Shown: piece by piece, positions 13,001 through 24,520 of the stretch | How positions within the stretch are numbered: the first letter of the stretch is position 1 | How the letters are laid out: each line of letters opens with the position of its first letter | Translations under genes and position numbers: made by a program | Source of the DNA: Thuidium tamariscinum | Lineage: Eukaryota > Streptophyta > Bryopsida > Hypnales > Thuidiaceae | NCBI GenBank assembly: GCA_947034885.2 | Contig: OX344755.2 | Span: 5,892,501-5,956,500 of the forward strand | Length of the DNA: 64,000 nt | Direction: 5' to 3' | The notes under the pieces: model-generated | Databases searched by the model: none | What the model saw: only the letters and a program-made list of their open reading frames with translations | What the model was told of the DNA's origin: nothing

Positions 13001-13203
13001 TAAGAGGTGTTGTCAATCTCCAATTGGTTTTCATCGATCTTGTTCAATTTTGTTGTATCATCCTTAGAATTTGTCACTATGCCTTATAGCATTGGGTATT
13101 CTGGATGATTATTCTCCACCTCATTTGCCCTCAATTGAAAGTCCTAGAGGAGATAGCTTTGATTGAATCTTCTGTAGTCTAATGCCATGGTGATGTTTTT
13201 CAG
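10031..13203 (+). promoter_or_regulatory. TNL-A upstream/leader region (promoter, 5' UTR and leader intron)
   Basis: This stretch is GC- and CG-richer than its surroundings, as plant promoters and first exons often are. From about 10735 it matches the region starting near 45215 upstream of TNL-B, so it belongs to the duplicated gene block. The polypyrimidine-AG at 13192-13203 (TTTTTCAG) is a good splice acceptor, and TNL-B has a matching TTTTGTAG, which indicates a leader intron ending just before the coding exon. A segment near 10330-10560 recurs in diverged form at about 12600-12830 and 47885-48115. No conserved protein is encoded here; open frames on either strand are not kept between the copies. 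The transcription start cannot be placed from sequence alone. Confidence 0.5.
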
Positions 13204-13210
13204 ACACAGA

Positions 13211-13219
13211 ATGACTTGA
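13211..13219 (+). promoter_or_regulatory. Minimal upstream ORF ending 3 nt before the TNL start
   Basis: ATG-ACT-TGA lies immediately upstream of the TNL-A start ATG, separated from it by AGC. TNL-B preserves the identical arrangement at 48547-48555, before its ATG at 48559. A two-codon uORF this close could lower initiation at the main start; that role is inferred. Confidence 0.5.
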
Positions 13220-13222
13220 AGC

Positions 13223-16200
13223 ATGGAACACGGGAGTACAAGCCTACCTGTTGGTACTTTTATTTGCATGGATAGGAATTGTACTTTACTACCAAAGCAC
13301 AAGGTGTTTCTGAGTCATAGTGGTGCTCAAAAAGATTTTGTAGAACAATTGTGTGTGGACTTGGAAAGATGTGACCGCCATCCTTTTCTTGACAAGCGTC
13401 GGGATTGCTTGCCCATTGGAGAGGACTTCCCAAGTCTCATCTTTGAAGCTATTGAGCAATGTGAAGTTGGGGTGGTGGTCCTATCAGAGGAGTTTTTTGC
13501 TTCAAAATGGCCCATGTTGGAATTGGTGGCCATGGCCAATATAAAGAAGAGGAAGCCCAACTTTACAATAATGCCAATTTTCCTTGGCATTACGTTTCCT
13601 CAATGTCGAGATCTGGATAATCATAAGAGATGGTTATCAATGTGGCATGCTTGGGCTGAACATGATAATAGGATTATTGTGCAAGATTGGGAAAATGCCT
13701 TGGGGTTGTTTGGCCCAACTAATGGCTTGAAGTACAACTTTGAATTGGGGGAAGTGAAATTTCGAGAAGAGATAGTTGAAGCCATTTGTAAATTGGTCTC
13801 CCCTCAAACAAGGTTTGAAGATTCCCATATTCAAGGGAGGTCTCGTTTGTGCAAGGTTTGTATGGAAAACCATTACTTTGGTGCTTCTAAGACCTTTTTG
13901 TCTTCATTCATGGGGAAGACTTACAAGGATGTTTGAATGCCTAGAAGTATCTTCTTACATTAATAGTGATGGTTTGCCTTGTGTGTCTAATTTCTTTGAT
14001 TTTGATTTTTTTCCCACCCCTCTTGGTTAATGTGTAGGTGATCTATAAAGCAATTGAAGAATCCAGAATGTCCTTGTTGCATGGAGTACATGTTGTAGGC
14101 TTATATGGAGTTGGAGGTATTGGAAAAACCACCATTTGCAAAGCTATGTGTAATGAATTATCCAAAGAGTATCATGACAAAGTATGTCACGTTGAGTTGG
14201 GAAGTCCAAGTGAACAAGAAGTGTTCAAAGAAGTGCTTAGAAAGCTTTCAAACAAAAATCTTCAACATTTAGAGGCAATGCATGTAGACCAGGTTTGTTG
14301 AACTATCCACTTTTAGAAAAGTATAGATACACTTTGTATATTCCATGTATTTCTTGTTGTGATAGAGTATATTGGAATAGCCTTTTGTATTTCTTTAGTT
14401 GATTGAAATTTGTTTTTCTTCAACTTGTTGGTTTTGCACTAACCTTGGGATGTTATTGACTTGTAGTATCGAGACCATCTCATGAGAGATATGATGGATG
14501 CCAAAGTGTTTTTGACAATTGACAATGTGTCAAGTGCAACTTCAAAGCAAGCTTTCACTCTTCTACAAGCCAAGTATGGTCCCGGTAGTGTGGTGCTTGT
14601 GACGGCACGTTCTTTGAGTGAATTAACATCTTTGCAAATTAATGCAAGTGAATGCATGGAAATGCCGGAGTTGGAGTTGGAAGAAGCAAGGTCTTTATTC
14701 CTTCATCGTGTTGCCTGTGTGCCTCCTTCATACTCGAGCAACAAGGATGACCTTGCTTTGATCTCATCTTGCATTGAGCGATGTCATTTCAAGAAAGGTC
14801 ATGGCATTAGTTATCATTATCACCCACTTGCATTGCAAGTGTTGGGTGAGCAATTGAGGTGTATTGGATATGTACCATCACGATGGTTGCTTCTCTTGCA
14901 TGAAATTGACTTTTTGAATCCTTTTGGAGAGATCAACCACCCTGTATTTTCCATCTTGAGAGTTAGCTTTGATGCATTGAATCCCCAAGATCAACTTCTA
15001 TTCATGGATGTGGCCCTATTTGGGCCTTACAACATAATTCGAAACATTTCATTGAAGTGGAACTTTTTTGAGTGGTTGGGTATGGTTCATGGAATCCCTA
15101 TGAGTAATGTGATGGAACGGGTGAGTATTCTTTGTTTGCTTAATGAGAGGTGCAATAAGTGTGACTACTTAATCACATAGCCTTTGAATATTTGACTTTT
15201 GAGATTTTCGTGGTTGAAACTTCATTTGTGTCATTTTGTTTATTTTCAATTGGGATTGAAGGATTGGTGTCTATGGTTGTTATAGTTTTTGGAGCTAGAT
15301 GAAGTCATTGGAAGATGTGCTACTTTTGACAAGTATTGTTTTTGTTCCCTTGTAGTTGGAGAACTTGAAGAGGAAATCGGTATTGGAAAATATTGGCGAT
15401 GGATTTGGAAGAATTGGCATACACGACTTGTGGCGTGAATTTGCAAGATTGGAAACTAAAGTTGGCAGGATTGAGAATAGACGATGGATTTATGAGTGGG
15501 GCGAGTACAATGTGCTTGGAGAATCCACTTTGCCTTTGGGTGGTGGTTTTGTAAACTTGAAGCGGATGTTTTTCTTGGACAAGGGATTTATGAAGTTGAA
15601 GGATGTAAATTTTGCATGTTTTTCCAATGTGACAGTTTTGAAGCTGTATTCGAACTTTGCAAGTGGATACAACTTGGATTTGAGAGGCTTCAACAATTTG
15701 AAGAGCTTGGAATTGGTAGGTAGCTCGTTAAAATCAATTGTTGGTCTAGATTCATTGCGGAACTTGGGCTACCTACGATGGTGGAACATGCCATCAAATT
15801 CAGCTTGTATCAATGAGATCAATTCTCTAACAAACCTTCGAGTATTGTATTTAAATGGATGCGGGCGAGCACCTAATTTGAGCAAACTTGTTGCACTGCA
15901 AGTGGCTCATTTCTGTAGTAGTGAGCCAATGGCAACCATTGAGGGATTGAGCTCAATGCACACCAACTTGCAATGCTTGGATTTGAGCAAATGCCGAACT
16001 TTGCGAAGTTGTTGGGGTGTAGGTGAATTAGTTGCATTGGAGGAACTTTGTCTTAGCTGGTGTTCTAAGCTAAAAGAGTTGCCCAACTTACAAAAGTTGA
16101 AACAACTACGAAAATTGGATGTTAGTTTGTGCGTCTTACTACGAGCTTTGCCGGGTTTGGGTGACCTTGTGAATTTGTTGGAGTTGAAGGCTGATGGTTG

Positions 16201-17428
16201 CTATCGTCTTGAGAAATTGCTAAACATGCACAAGCTCAAAAACTTGAAGATTTTGAATCTATGGAATTGCAGACTCATCAAATCTCTACCAGGTTTAGAT
16301 GAATTGGTTTGTTTGCAAACCCTAAAAATGACACATTGTAAGAATCTTATGAAGTTGCCAGATATGCAAAAGTTGACGAATCTACAAATTTTGGAGTTGG
16401 ATCGATACACCCCTCTACAATCTTTTGAAGGATGGAGCAATTTGATTTCTCTTGAGAGTTTAGAAGTTGGAATTGAGGATCTACATGATGGGCCTGATTT
16501 AAACAAGTTTACAAAACTCAAACATCTCTCCATTTCTAGGTGGCAATGCCATGAGTTTTTAAGCCTAATGAAGTTGGTATTATTGGAAACTCTTACTTTA
16601 GACATGTGTAAGGGTGTACATGTGTTGCTTGATTTCAAGAAATCATCAAGGCTACGAAGTTTACAAATTCATAGGTGTGAGTTTGAGGATTGGTCTAGTT
16701 TGTGCAATTTGGCTAATTTGACATATTTAAGGATTGAATACTGTAACAAGTTGGAGGCATTACCAAATCTAGGAGAGCTTGTCAAACTTCAAGATATAGG
16801 AGTCAGGGATTGTGCCTTGTTGAGAGACCTCCGTGGCATTTTTGGATTACCAAACTTAAATTGATTGTACGTGAATGGCAATCCATGCCTTTATGAGAAC
16901 TTGGGGTCAAACCTTCACCAGTTAACAAATTTGCACCACTTGGATTTGTCAAATGGTGCATTTACAAATTTGCAATGGTTGGCTTCTTGTTCAAAGCTGA
17001 ATTATTTGGATTGCAGTGGATGTCCCATCCGCGAGTTCCCAGACTTGGCCAACTTCCCTAAATTGTGCAAACTTATCTTGAGGAATTGTATAAATTTAAC
17101 AAACTTGACTTGCTCGATGCCCTTGACTTCCAATTTTAAATATTTGGACATTAGTGGATGCAAGGGGTTGGAAGCTCTTCCAAATTTGACCAACTCAACA
17201 CATATAGATTACTTGAACGTGGCCAACAGTGGAGTGGTATTGAATGCCCAACTCATTAAAGATATGAAAGCACGTTGGCCTTCCATCTATTTGGTCACTA
17301 ACCAAACTTCATATTCGATGCAAAGTCAAGGGAATTCTCAAGGGGTTTGGCATCGTACCATTGGAATGATCACATCACTTCATTGTGGATGCACTACAGC
17401 TTCCTTGGCAGATACTCATCTTAATTAA
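13223..17428 (+). CDS. TNL-A: TIR-NB-LRR immune receptor gene, four exons, with an in-frame UGA
   Basis: Predicted intracellular immune receptor of the TIR-NB-LRR class. Exons, all joined in phase 0, are 13223-13855, 14038-14292, 14467-15120 and 15356 onward; every intron has GT-AG borders and is 150-240 bp. Residues about 24-190 form the TIR domain, with KVFLSHSGAQKDFVEQL and the Glu of WPMLEL (E100) at the position of the catalytic NADase Glu. The NB-ARC has the P-loop GVGGIGKTT (235-243), a kinase-2 strand VFLTIDN (Asn replaces the usual second Asp), GSVVLVTAR (336-344), HPLALQVLG (415-423) and IHDL (536-539) at the MHD position. Exon 4 encodes leucine-rich repeats. An in-frame UGA at 16862-16864 ends the frame after 1016 codons, and 187 further open codons follow to 17428. 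The start has a uORF beside it. The sequence resembles conifer TNLs. Apart from the UGA no break is seen, so the gene may be functional as a shortened protein. Confidence 0.88.
16865..17428 (+). other. Post-UGA LRR tail of TNL-A, still open
   Basis: The 187 codons directly after the UGA continue the same reading frame and the same LRR pattern (LHHLDLSNGAFTNLQWLAS, FPKLCKLILRNCINLTNL and so on), ending in a short non-LRR tail. The matching 187 codons in TNL-B (52373-52936) differ by about 30 residues yet have no frameshift or stop. Either the UGA is a recent loss shared through the duplication or gene conversion, or it is sometimes read through. No splice site that would remove the UGA was seen; the GTACGT beside it lies just downstream of it. 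Confidence 0.7.
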
Positions 17429-17465
17429 TGGTGTTAGCATCAAGAGCCTTGAGACTTTAAAGTCT
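17429..17465 (+). other. Start of TNL-A 3' UTR
   Basis: These 37 bases match TNL-B at 52937-52973 and end in the TCT that was duplicated when CACTA-2 inserted. The TNL-A transcript end therefore lies within or beyond the transposon. Confidence 0.7.
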
Positions 17466-20400
17466 CACTAGAAGAAAACCGGGTTTTTTTTTATGTCTAG
17501 CCCTGACATACTCATGTCCAAAGGTGAACATCTATATATCTAGACAGATGTCTGTATGTCACAATGTGCATTCGGATGTCTATAGTAGATTTTTTTTGTA
17601 TGCTGGAGACGAAGGTGTAAAATTCTAGTGAAAAACAAGATGTGCTTCCATTAACATCGACTTTTTGCTAGCGTTGGTTGAAGACAGGGTAATGTTGGAA
17701 TTGATGTCTGTAGAAACGTTCATTGCTACGTTAGCTTCATTGACCCATTTTGACTTTGGATAATTTTGTAAGAGTTATTTTGGTTCAAAATAAAAATGCT
17801 GCCCAAGTAAAAAACAGGAAATGGGCAGTGACAAGAAAAATTCCGGGGGAAAAAATGATGACGTGGCTGTTGACATCACATCTGACATCAAATATTCGTG
17901 ACATGGCAGACACTATAATCTGACGTGGCAGACTGCCACGTCACTGCTTTCAAGTATTATACAAATTTCATGTTCTCTTAGACGTCGGAAGAGACTTAAT
18001 TAAGTCATAGTAGATCATAACATTTTATAAAGTGGTCAAGAGACACTAATGTTCTATCTAGCATTTAGGAGTTTGGAGAAACTCTTTCATTGCAACGAGG
18101 ATTGGATCAAGATGTTCATAGTTTGAAGTCTTCTATTTTCTATGACAACAATGAAGTTTTTATAGGGTTCAAACATGTCACATGATGTACAACAAGTGAA
18201 GCGGATGAAGTAAGATAACACAAGATGTTTCAAAAGCATTGCAATAGAGAAGTAATATAATAAGAAAACTTGTTTCTATAGAGTATTTTCAAAGGTATTT
18301 TATGTGTGGCTATTTACCTTAATTCTTGTATTTAAGATGATTGTATTTTTACATAAAAAGTTAAAAAGGGCATATTTTCAGTACCCTATAATTTTTGTAA
18401 ATTCATTCTTGTAGGTTTTTAAATAGGGCTATGTTACATTTAAAATTGAATTTTTTTTTCTTCTACTACATATATGTACAAGATTTATACCATGAAACCA
18501 ACTACAATCAATTCAATTTAAGTGCTATTGACAAAGTAGTAGTTTTCAACTTTTAAAGCTCAATTGTTCATTGAACAAACAATTGAAAATTCAGGTAGGT
18601 TCCTATGAAGTGAATTTGATTGGATGTTCATAAAATTTTAACATAAGATAGGAATATGTCTTTAAGTGAAAATGTATATTTTTTCCAACTAGGGATCCAA
18701 ATCAAAGTTATGCTTCCCTAAATTTTTTTAGTAGGTTGGAAAATTTGGATATCTTTGGCACATCTTTTGAAAAAACACTCATTGACTTTTGAAATTTGAA
18801 AAATATACAAAAAATAAAATATGGTATTTAAGTGTCTAAAAAAATTTTGAAACCCTAAATCCTAAACCCTCAAATTCATAATTTCACACTAACTATGTAG
18901 CTTTTTGAACCCTTGTCATAGAAATTACATAAACATTCACAAAAACAAACAAAATAAAAAGTCATTGTACAACACAATAGACCAAAATCCTAAATCCTAA
19001 CTATTGAAAATAGAAGTGCAAGAAGATGAAGTCAAATGAGCGTCATCTACAATGACTTTGAACCAATAAAAAAAATCATTTCAATTTTTTTTAATCTAAA
19101 ATGCACACAATTGCAATATAATAATGAAATTTTCCTAAATTAAACAATTTTACACTTTTGGTATTATAATTGTATAATTATTTGACAATATTTTTTTTAA
19201 ATTTGTATGTTTTAGTATAAAAAATTCATTGCTTCTATACACCAATTTTACAAATGTGCATTTTCATTATCCAAGTTGTGGTATTGTTTACTAAGCCATT
19301 GGACAATATTCAATTATGGTAGCTACAATATTTCATTTATGTTTGTCTTCTTCTATATTGATTCAGTATTGTATTAGTACTATACTCTTAAATATTTGCA
19401 TTAATATTGAAAGTTACCCACATCAATACCATTTCACTTGAAAGAAGAATTTTTTTCCAATCAGTAGATTACTTGTCACTTGTCATTAACTATCACTAAA
19501 ATTGGTAGCTTGACTTCTCTCTACAACTTAGGAAATCCAACCCAACTCATAGAATCTAGCCCCTTAGTTTCTTAAATCCAAATTTATTATAGTTCATAAA
19601 ACTTCAAATTTTGGGAGACCTTTTGGCAATCCTATTTTAGAAAAAAAAAATAGGTAAAGCTATCTATTATCACCTACCCTTCATTACAAATAACTTGAAA
19701 TATTCCATTTTAATGATGCTAGTTTACTTTTTTAAATTATCTAAATTTAAGAGAAGTTAATTAATACCACCTTGCATTTAATTGCACAATATAGTTTAAG
19801 AAAAATGTAGAATTCTCCCCCCAAGATTTCATTACATTCATTAGAAGTTCTAACATGTAATAGACAATGCAAGATGTTATCTTATATGTTTTGCACCCTA
19901 TGTGTGCCACATTAGCACACTTTGTCGCCATGTGAGGCTCTTAAAATTGTTTTTAAGGTGTTAGCTGAGATGTCAATTAAAACATCAATTAAGACATGAA
20001 GATATTTTTTGCAATATCAATTTAGACGTCATTTGAGATGTCCAAATAGACAAGGTTCACAATCTGTTGCACTAGGCAAATCCCATATGGTTTGTCTTTC
20101 CTCCTAGCACCCCATTAGTATAAATATCTTGCCTTCTCAGGTCAAAATATTCATATAATAAATGGTTTTTCAAGCCATGCAACATAGTTGCCATATATGG
20201 TGTATTATATATGGATTACAATGTATACCATATTATATATGATGTATTTATATGGTGTACAATGTATGGTGTATTTTGTATGGTGTATGGTATATTATAT
20301 ACAATGTATTGTGTATGGCATATTGTGTTGGACATTATATTTGCATTGGTACATATGTTGTAGTAGACATTATAACATATATACATGTGCATTATGTAGA

Positions 20401-21171
20401 ATATGTGTGACTAGTAGATATATTAGTGTCATTCTAAATTGTGCATTTAATTATACAAATGTTCAATGTGACATTATTTTGTTTGTTTGATTTGTACTAA
20501 ATATTTTAATAGACGTTCATGATGCCATCAAAGTTGACATTGCAAGATATTTCAATGTCCATATTGATGTCTCCGTAAATGTGTATATCTCAAATATTAT
20601 ATATGTTACTACAATGTTGAAGTTTTACAGGACATTATATGTCAATATATTTGTATCCTTGCCTGCACCACATGCACGGAGATGAACATCATATGAAACA
20701 CATAGATGTCTGTAAATCTGTAATGATGTCTTTTGAGACATAAAGATGTCTTTGTAGACATCATAGAAAACACCCTCCAAAAGCTCAAAAGACAGTAAAT
20801 GTACTTTTTAAAATCTGCCACATGACCATTTGAACATGCCATGTCACCCCATTTGGACCCCCAAATGAGCTGACGTGGCAGATGCCACATCAACAAAATC
20901 TGGATGCATGAAAAAAAATCCTAGCTGGCTACCCGCGCCTACGTGGCGCTAAATTTCCAGCCACATGGCACTCTTTCAGAACCCCGTTGACCGGTGTTTT
21001 TTTGGATGTCTAGCCCTTGACATGTTCATGTCTGGGTGTTTTTTTGGATGTCTTGCCGATGTTTTTTGTAACGTGATCTACTTGAATGTCTAAGTTGACA
21101 TAGAGGATGTCTAACCCAACATCAACATGCATGAATGGACGTGTTCGCGAAAAGACTATTTTCTTCTAGTG
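17466..21171. mobile_element. CACTA-2: non-autonomous CACTA element in the TNL-A 3' flank
   Basis: The ends are CACTAGAAGAAAAC and, on the complement, CACTAGAAGAAAATAGTC (13 identical bases). The target duplication TCT lies at 17463-17465 and 21172-21174. The TNL-B copy reads straight through this point with a single TCT (52971-52973), giving a proven empty site. Subterminal regions repeat GATGTCT / GACATC-type motifs in both orientations. The 3.7-kb interior is AT-rich with no recognisable transposase and includes a TGTATGG minisatellite at 20184-20340. The element begins 38 bp after the last TNL-A stop codon. Confidence 0.93.
20184..20340. repeat. TGTATGG-type minisatellite, copy 3
   Basis: Degenerate tandem run of ATATGGTGTATTATA / CAATGTATGGTGTAT units inside CACTA-2. 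It is related to the two runs inside CACTA-1, although the termini of the two elements differ. Confidence 0.7.
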
Positions 21172-21892
21172 TCTTGTCAACTCATCTCAAGCCATCCTAG
21201 GATTTGACTCAAGGATGCTTCAACCAAGTAGTGGTCCTATGAAATGAAATGGTTGCAAGAGCTTTCTACTTGTGAAACATGCAAATCACATCTCAATTAG
21301 TTAGGTGGAGTTGCAGCATGCTTGCAAAGCATTTTTTGTCCAATGCTTACTAGCTAGGTCCATATATATTGAAACCTTGTAGGAAACCAAATCATATACC
21401 AATTTCTTGCATTCTAAAGTTGTAAAGGGAACAATATCATAGCAGAGCTACAACCTTTGTTCTAATGGAAGCTAGCAAGAGGTATGATGTGTAGGGCTTC
21501 ATGTTCTTGTAAGATTATTTGGTTCTTTATAGGAGGTGGAATAATTGAAATGGTTGCAACGTTCTTTAGTCTTTACTAGTTTTAGTAGGGTGAGTTGCAA
21601 TATGGGGAACTTGAGTTCAACAAGTTTGTTGATTTCTACAATACAACATTGTTTTGGACCTTGTATTCGAATCTTGGAACCCTAAACCTCTAAACCCTAC
21701 ATCAAAAAAAGGATTGGTTTTGGCTAAGATTAGGTTTTTAGGCTTAGTAGTAGATTCAAGCTATCATGCATTGATTGCAAATTGATGTGGTTACAAATCT
21801 TAGAACATTTAAGTTTCTGCTTACAATGATTCTTGAAGAAGTATTTCTAGAAAAGGTTTATGTTTTGTAACAAGCAAGATTCTTGCTTCCAT
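21172..21892 (+). repeat. TNL 3'-flank segment, copy A part 1
   Basis: It is closely similar to 52971-53686 downstream of TNL-B, and its last ~400 bases also match segment C from about 32511. It holds no recognisable gene. It ends at the CAT target site where CACTA-3 inserted and resumes at 28857. Confidence 0.8.
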
Positions 21893-22227
21893 CACTAGTA
21901 GAAAATTCAGCATCCAAAATTACAAGAAAGTGTTGATTTTTTGTTGTTAATTAGGACGTGTTGATTTGGACAAAGATGAACAAAAAAGTGTTGGTTTGGA
22001 CGATCAAATTGACACTTTTTTGTTCTCTGTGAATATAGAAGTGTTCTTTTTTTTGTCCAATTTGACACGTTTGTGTTGATGATTGACATAAAAATGTTGA
22101 TTTAGATGCCCATTCATATAACAACTTCTTGCAACTCATAAATTTGAATACAATGTAGCAAATTATATATATTTGTCATATCATGGGAATATGGTGTCAT
22201 ATCATATAATACCTGAAGAAGGCTAGC

Positions 22228-22365
22228 TACAAAACATTTTGGCCTATAACCTCCAGAGCAGCTTCAAACACATTCTAGAGACTAGTGTCACCATTTTCAT
22301 CATCGCATTCTACCTCAAAATTACTCACGGCCCCAACCCCAATGAGGGACACTACATTGTACCAA
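22228..22365 (-). pseudogene. Unidentified captured exon in CACTA-3
   Basis: A good acceptor (ATATTGCAG) precedes a frame reading YNVVSLIGVGAVSNFEVEC and on to EAALEVIGQNV, interrupted by one in-frame TAG. The composition looks coding and it lies in the same orientation as the other captured pieces. I do not recognise the family. It could be a chance frame, since it is only about 45 codons long. Confidence 0.35.
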
Positions 22366-22729
22366 CTGCAATATAAGTGATGTAAATTATAGTAATTGCT
22401 TTGGCTCTTCATATGCTACATGGAATGAATCTGCAATAGCACGCAATCCTAGAGACTTATGGTTGAAAACAAGTGTGCAATCCAATGCTACTCACACCAC
22501 TGTCCTCAAAAAGCAACAGTCCCTATCCAACTAGAAAAGCAAAATATCAAAAAGTACCAGAAAAAAAAAGGCAACTGCAGCAGCCCTTCAAATCCACAAG
22601 CTCATTAAGAGTGTCTGCTTTGTTGTCTTTCGCTTACACCTTGAGATCCTTCTTGCTATATTGCAGAAATCCATCATCAAGAGGTGATATCTTTTACTTA
22701 AGAAAAAAATTACGGCTAGTTAGTAGATA

Positions 22730-23175
22730 GGTCATTTCGCTTAGGTTTGAATAAAAAATTTACAAAACAAACAATCCTTAGGGTTTGATCTTCGATTTTG
22801 GTAAATGCAATAAGTTTCGACAATCTCAAAGCCCCCCTTATTAATACAACAACCAGATTCTCAGCGGATACTAAAAAACATTGCGAAGAAGCCCAGAATT
22901 CTAAAAAACATTCTATCAACAAACGTGAATGTCATATGCGGGGAGCAGAGCACGAATAACAAGGCTATTTTGTATATTGGCCGTTCTGCTTAGGATTAAA
23001 TCAAATTCAAACGGTCTTTAAGGTTCGATCATTGATTTTGGTAAAAGCACTGAGGTCCGCTAATCTTCTAGCCCCCTAATAAACACTACAACCACATCCA
23101 CTGCAAATACTGAAAAACATCGCAAATAGCCAGAATTCTCCACAATATTTGATGTACACACTTGAATGAGATACG
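22730..23175. repeat. Diverged tandem duplication inside CACTA-3
   Basis: About 200 bases at 22730-22930 recur, diverged, at about 22985-23175. Shared landmarks in order are CGCTTAGG / TGCTTAGG, TTCGATTTTGGTAAA / TTGATTTTGGTAAA, AAAAACATTGCGAA / AAAAACATCGCAAA and GAGCAGAGCACGA / GAGCAGAGCACAA. The unit may be exon plus 3' UTR of the captured gene fragment beside it. Confidence 0.6.
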
Positions 23176-23459
23176 CCAAGAGCAGAGCACAAGAGTCTTC
23201 TCCTTGTTTCGGAATGCCACAGGAACAACAAGAGCAATTTCCAAGGTCTCGTTGGTTCCATTGGCGATTGCTTCAGGGGTATGAGCAACTTGTGATTTGA
23301 GCCCAGCAAGGTGCGCTTCCGAGGAGGCTCCGCTTCTACTACAACAGGCCTGTTCTTTTCAAGCTCTATGTCTACCTTAGCTTCATGCATGCCAATCACC
23401 AAACGTTTTGAATGCACAAATTTAAATGTTAAACCATTGCTAGCATTATACTTTGCCAA
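23076..23459 (-). pseudogene. Open captured frame downstream of the PRP31 exon
   Basis: A 127-codon minus-strand frame begins AKYNASNGLTFKFV and continues through LEKNRPVVVEAEPPRKRTLL. It follows the PRP31-like C-terminal exon with almost no gap. The YNASNGLT stretch recalls the PRP31 tail (YASNGLTS type) but the rest does not match what I know of PRP31, so the identity stays open. The distal part overlaps the duplicated 200-bp unit and is unlikely to be native coding sequence. Confidence 0.35.
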
Positions 23460-23485
23460 AAATGAGGCAATCGCAGCACACTTAC

Positions 23486-24199
23486 TTCTTCTTTAACTTT
23501 GCAGCAAGCTTGCTCTGACAAATAGAGACTCGCAGTTTACCACTGCTCGCCTGTCCAAGCATACCGTAGCCTTCTCCCAAACCATCCCCTACGCACAATA
23601 CAACCACAGCTTAGTCATCAGTCACCAAAGAGCATCGCACTTGTAGAAAGAAGGATTCATGCCTATATTGAAAATCGATAAAAAAATGTTTAAAAAGTTA
23701 CAAAGAGTATTGACTTTCAAAATAATTTGTGTATTCACCTTGGGTAGTCAGGTATTAAAGAAAGATCAAATGGTCACTCTTAGGCAAAATAGAATCAAAA
23801 AATGCTAAAAGAACCTAATCTGGACACAACTTTTTGGAAAAGCCCTGCTAGACCTTTGTGACAAGAAAGGAAGCAGAGCTTTTAAGTAGAATATACGCAA
23901 AAACCTTTGTTCAGTTACTGAAATACCCAAAACTCAGAAACATATGACAAAGAAAAGGCATAGTCGAGAAACAATCTGCCAATTCAGCGCTCGTTGCCGA
24001 TACTGACGTTCACAATTATCGATTTACAGTATCCACAAAAGAAAGACAAAACTCTTTTATATAGATTCAACATAGAAAAACTTACAATAAAGAAAAGGTA
24101 ACAAGGCATGAGAGGAAGAAGCGAAAAGCATACCTCATCGTGATTTTCATTGTCAGACAAGTCCTCTAAATCTGCCAAGAAGGAGTCTGCTAATGTCAC
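23486..24199 (-). pseudogene. PRP31: Captured PRP31 fragment: first and a late exon, middle deleted
   Basis: PRP31 is a U4/U6 snRNP protein needed for spliceosome assembly. Positions 24199-24134 encode VTLADSFLADLEDLSDNE, matching the plant PRP31 N-terminus (MATLxDSFLADLDELSDNE), and end in a GTATGC donor. Positions 23588-23486 encode DGLGEGYGMLGQASSGKLRV and SKLAAKLKK, matching the region after the NOP domain, with a GTAG-type acceptor (GTGCGTAG) and a GTAAGT donor. Only about 545 bases separate them and no NOP-domain sequence is present, so several hundred codons are gone. The position of the start codon reads GTG. It lies inside CACTA-3 and is a relic, not a working gene; a full PRP31 must exist elsewhere. 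Confidence 0.75.
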
Positions 24200-24520
24200 C
24201 TACGCACAAAAATGCCAAGACGTATTAATATTCCTCCATACCCAGACGAAATTGCACAAGTACAACTGAAAACCCCAAACCCTAATCATCCACCAAAACA
24301 CAATCCGCATCGTAATTCACGTTGTGAGACAAAGAGAAAAAAATCGTAATCAATAAACAAAAAATCAGTGAACTTCCGAGTGCTATTAATTTTGTTTTAT
24401 GGGAGGGAAAAAACCACAAATCCTTCAAACAACAACCCATCACGCAACATTACAAAAACCCAAAACCCAGAACTAAAATAAGTGTGATCAACAATTTCTG
24501 AAGGGAAAAGCAAAGCGTAC

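Noticed and set aside
13327-13590. Antisense frames inside the TIR exon, also at 48707-49090
   Set aside because: They are shadows of the TIR coding sequence on the opposite strand.
18845-18880. Telomere-like AACCCTAAA words, also at 21681, 24930 and 53473
   Set aside because: They are single or double telo-box words with no tandem array; too short for an interstitial telomere.
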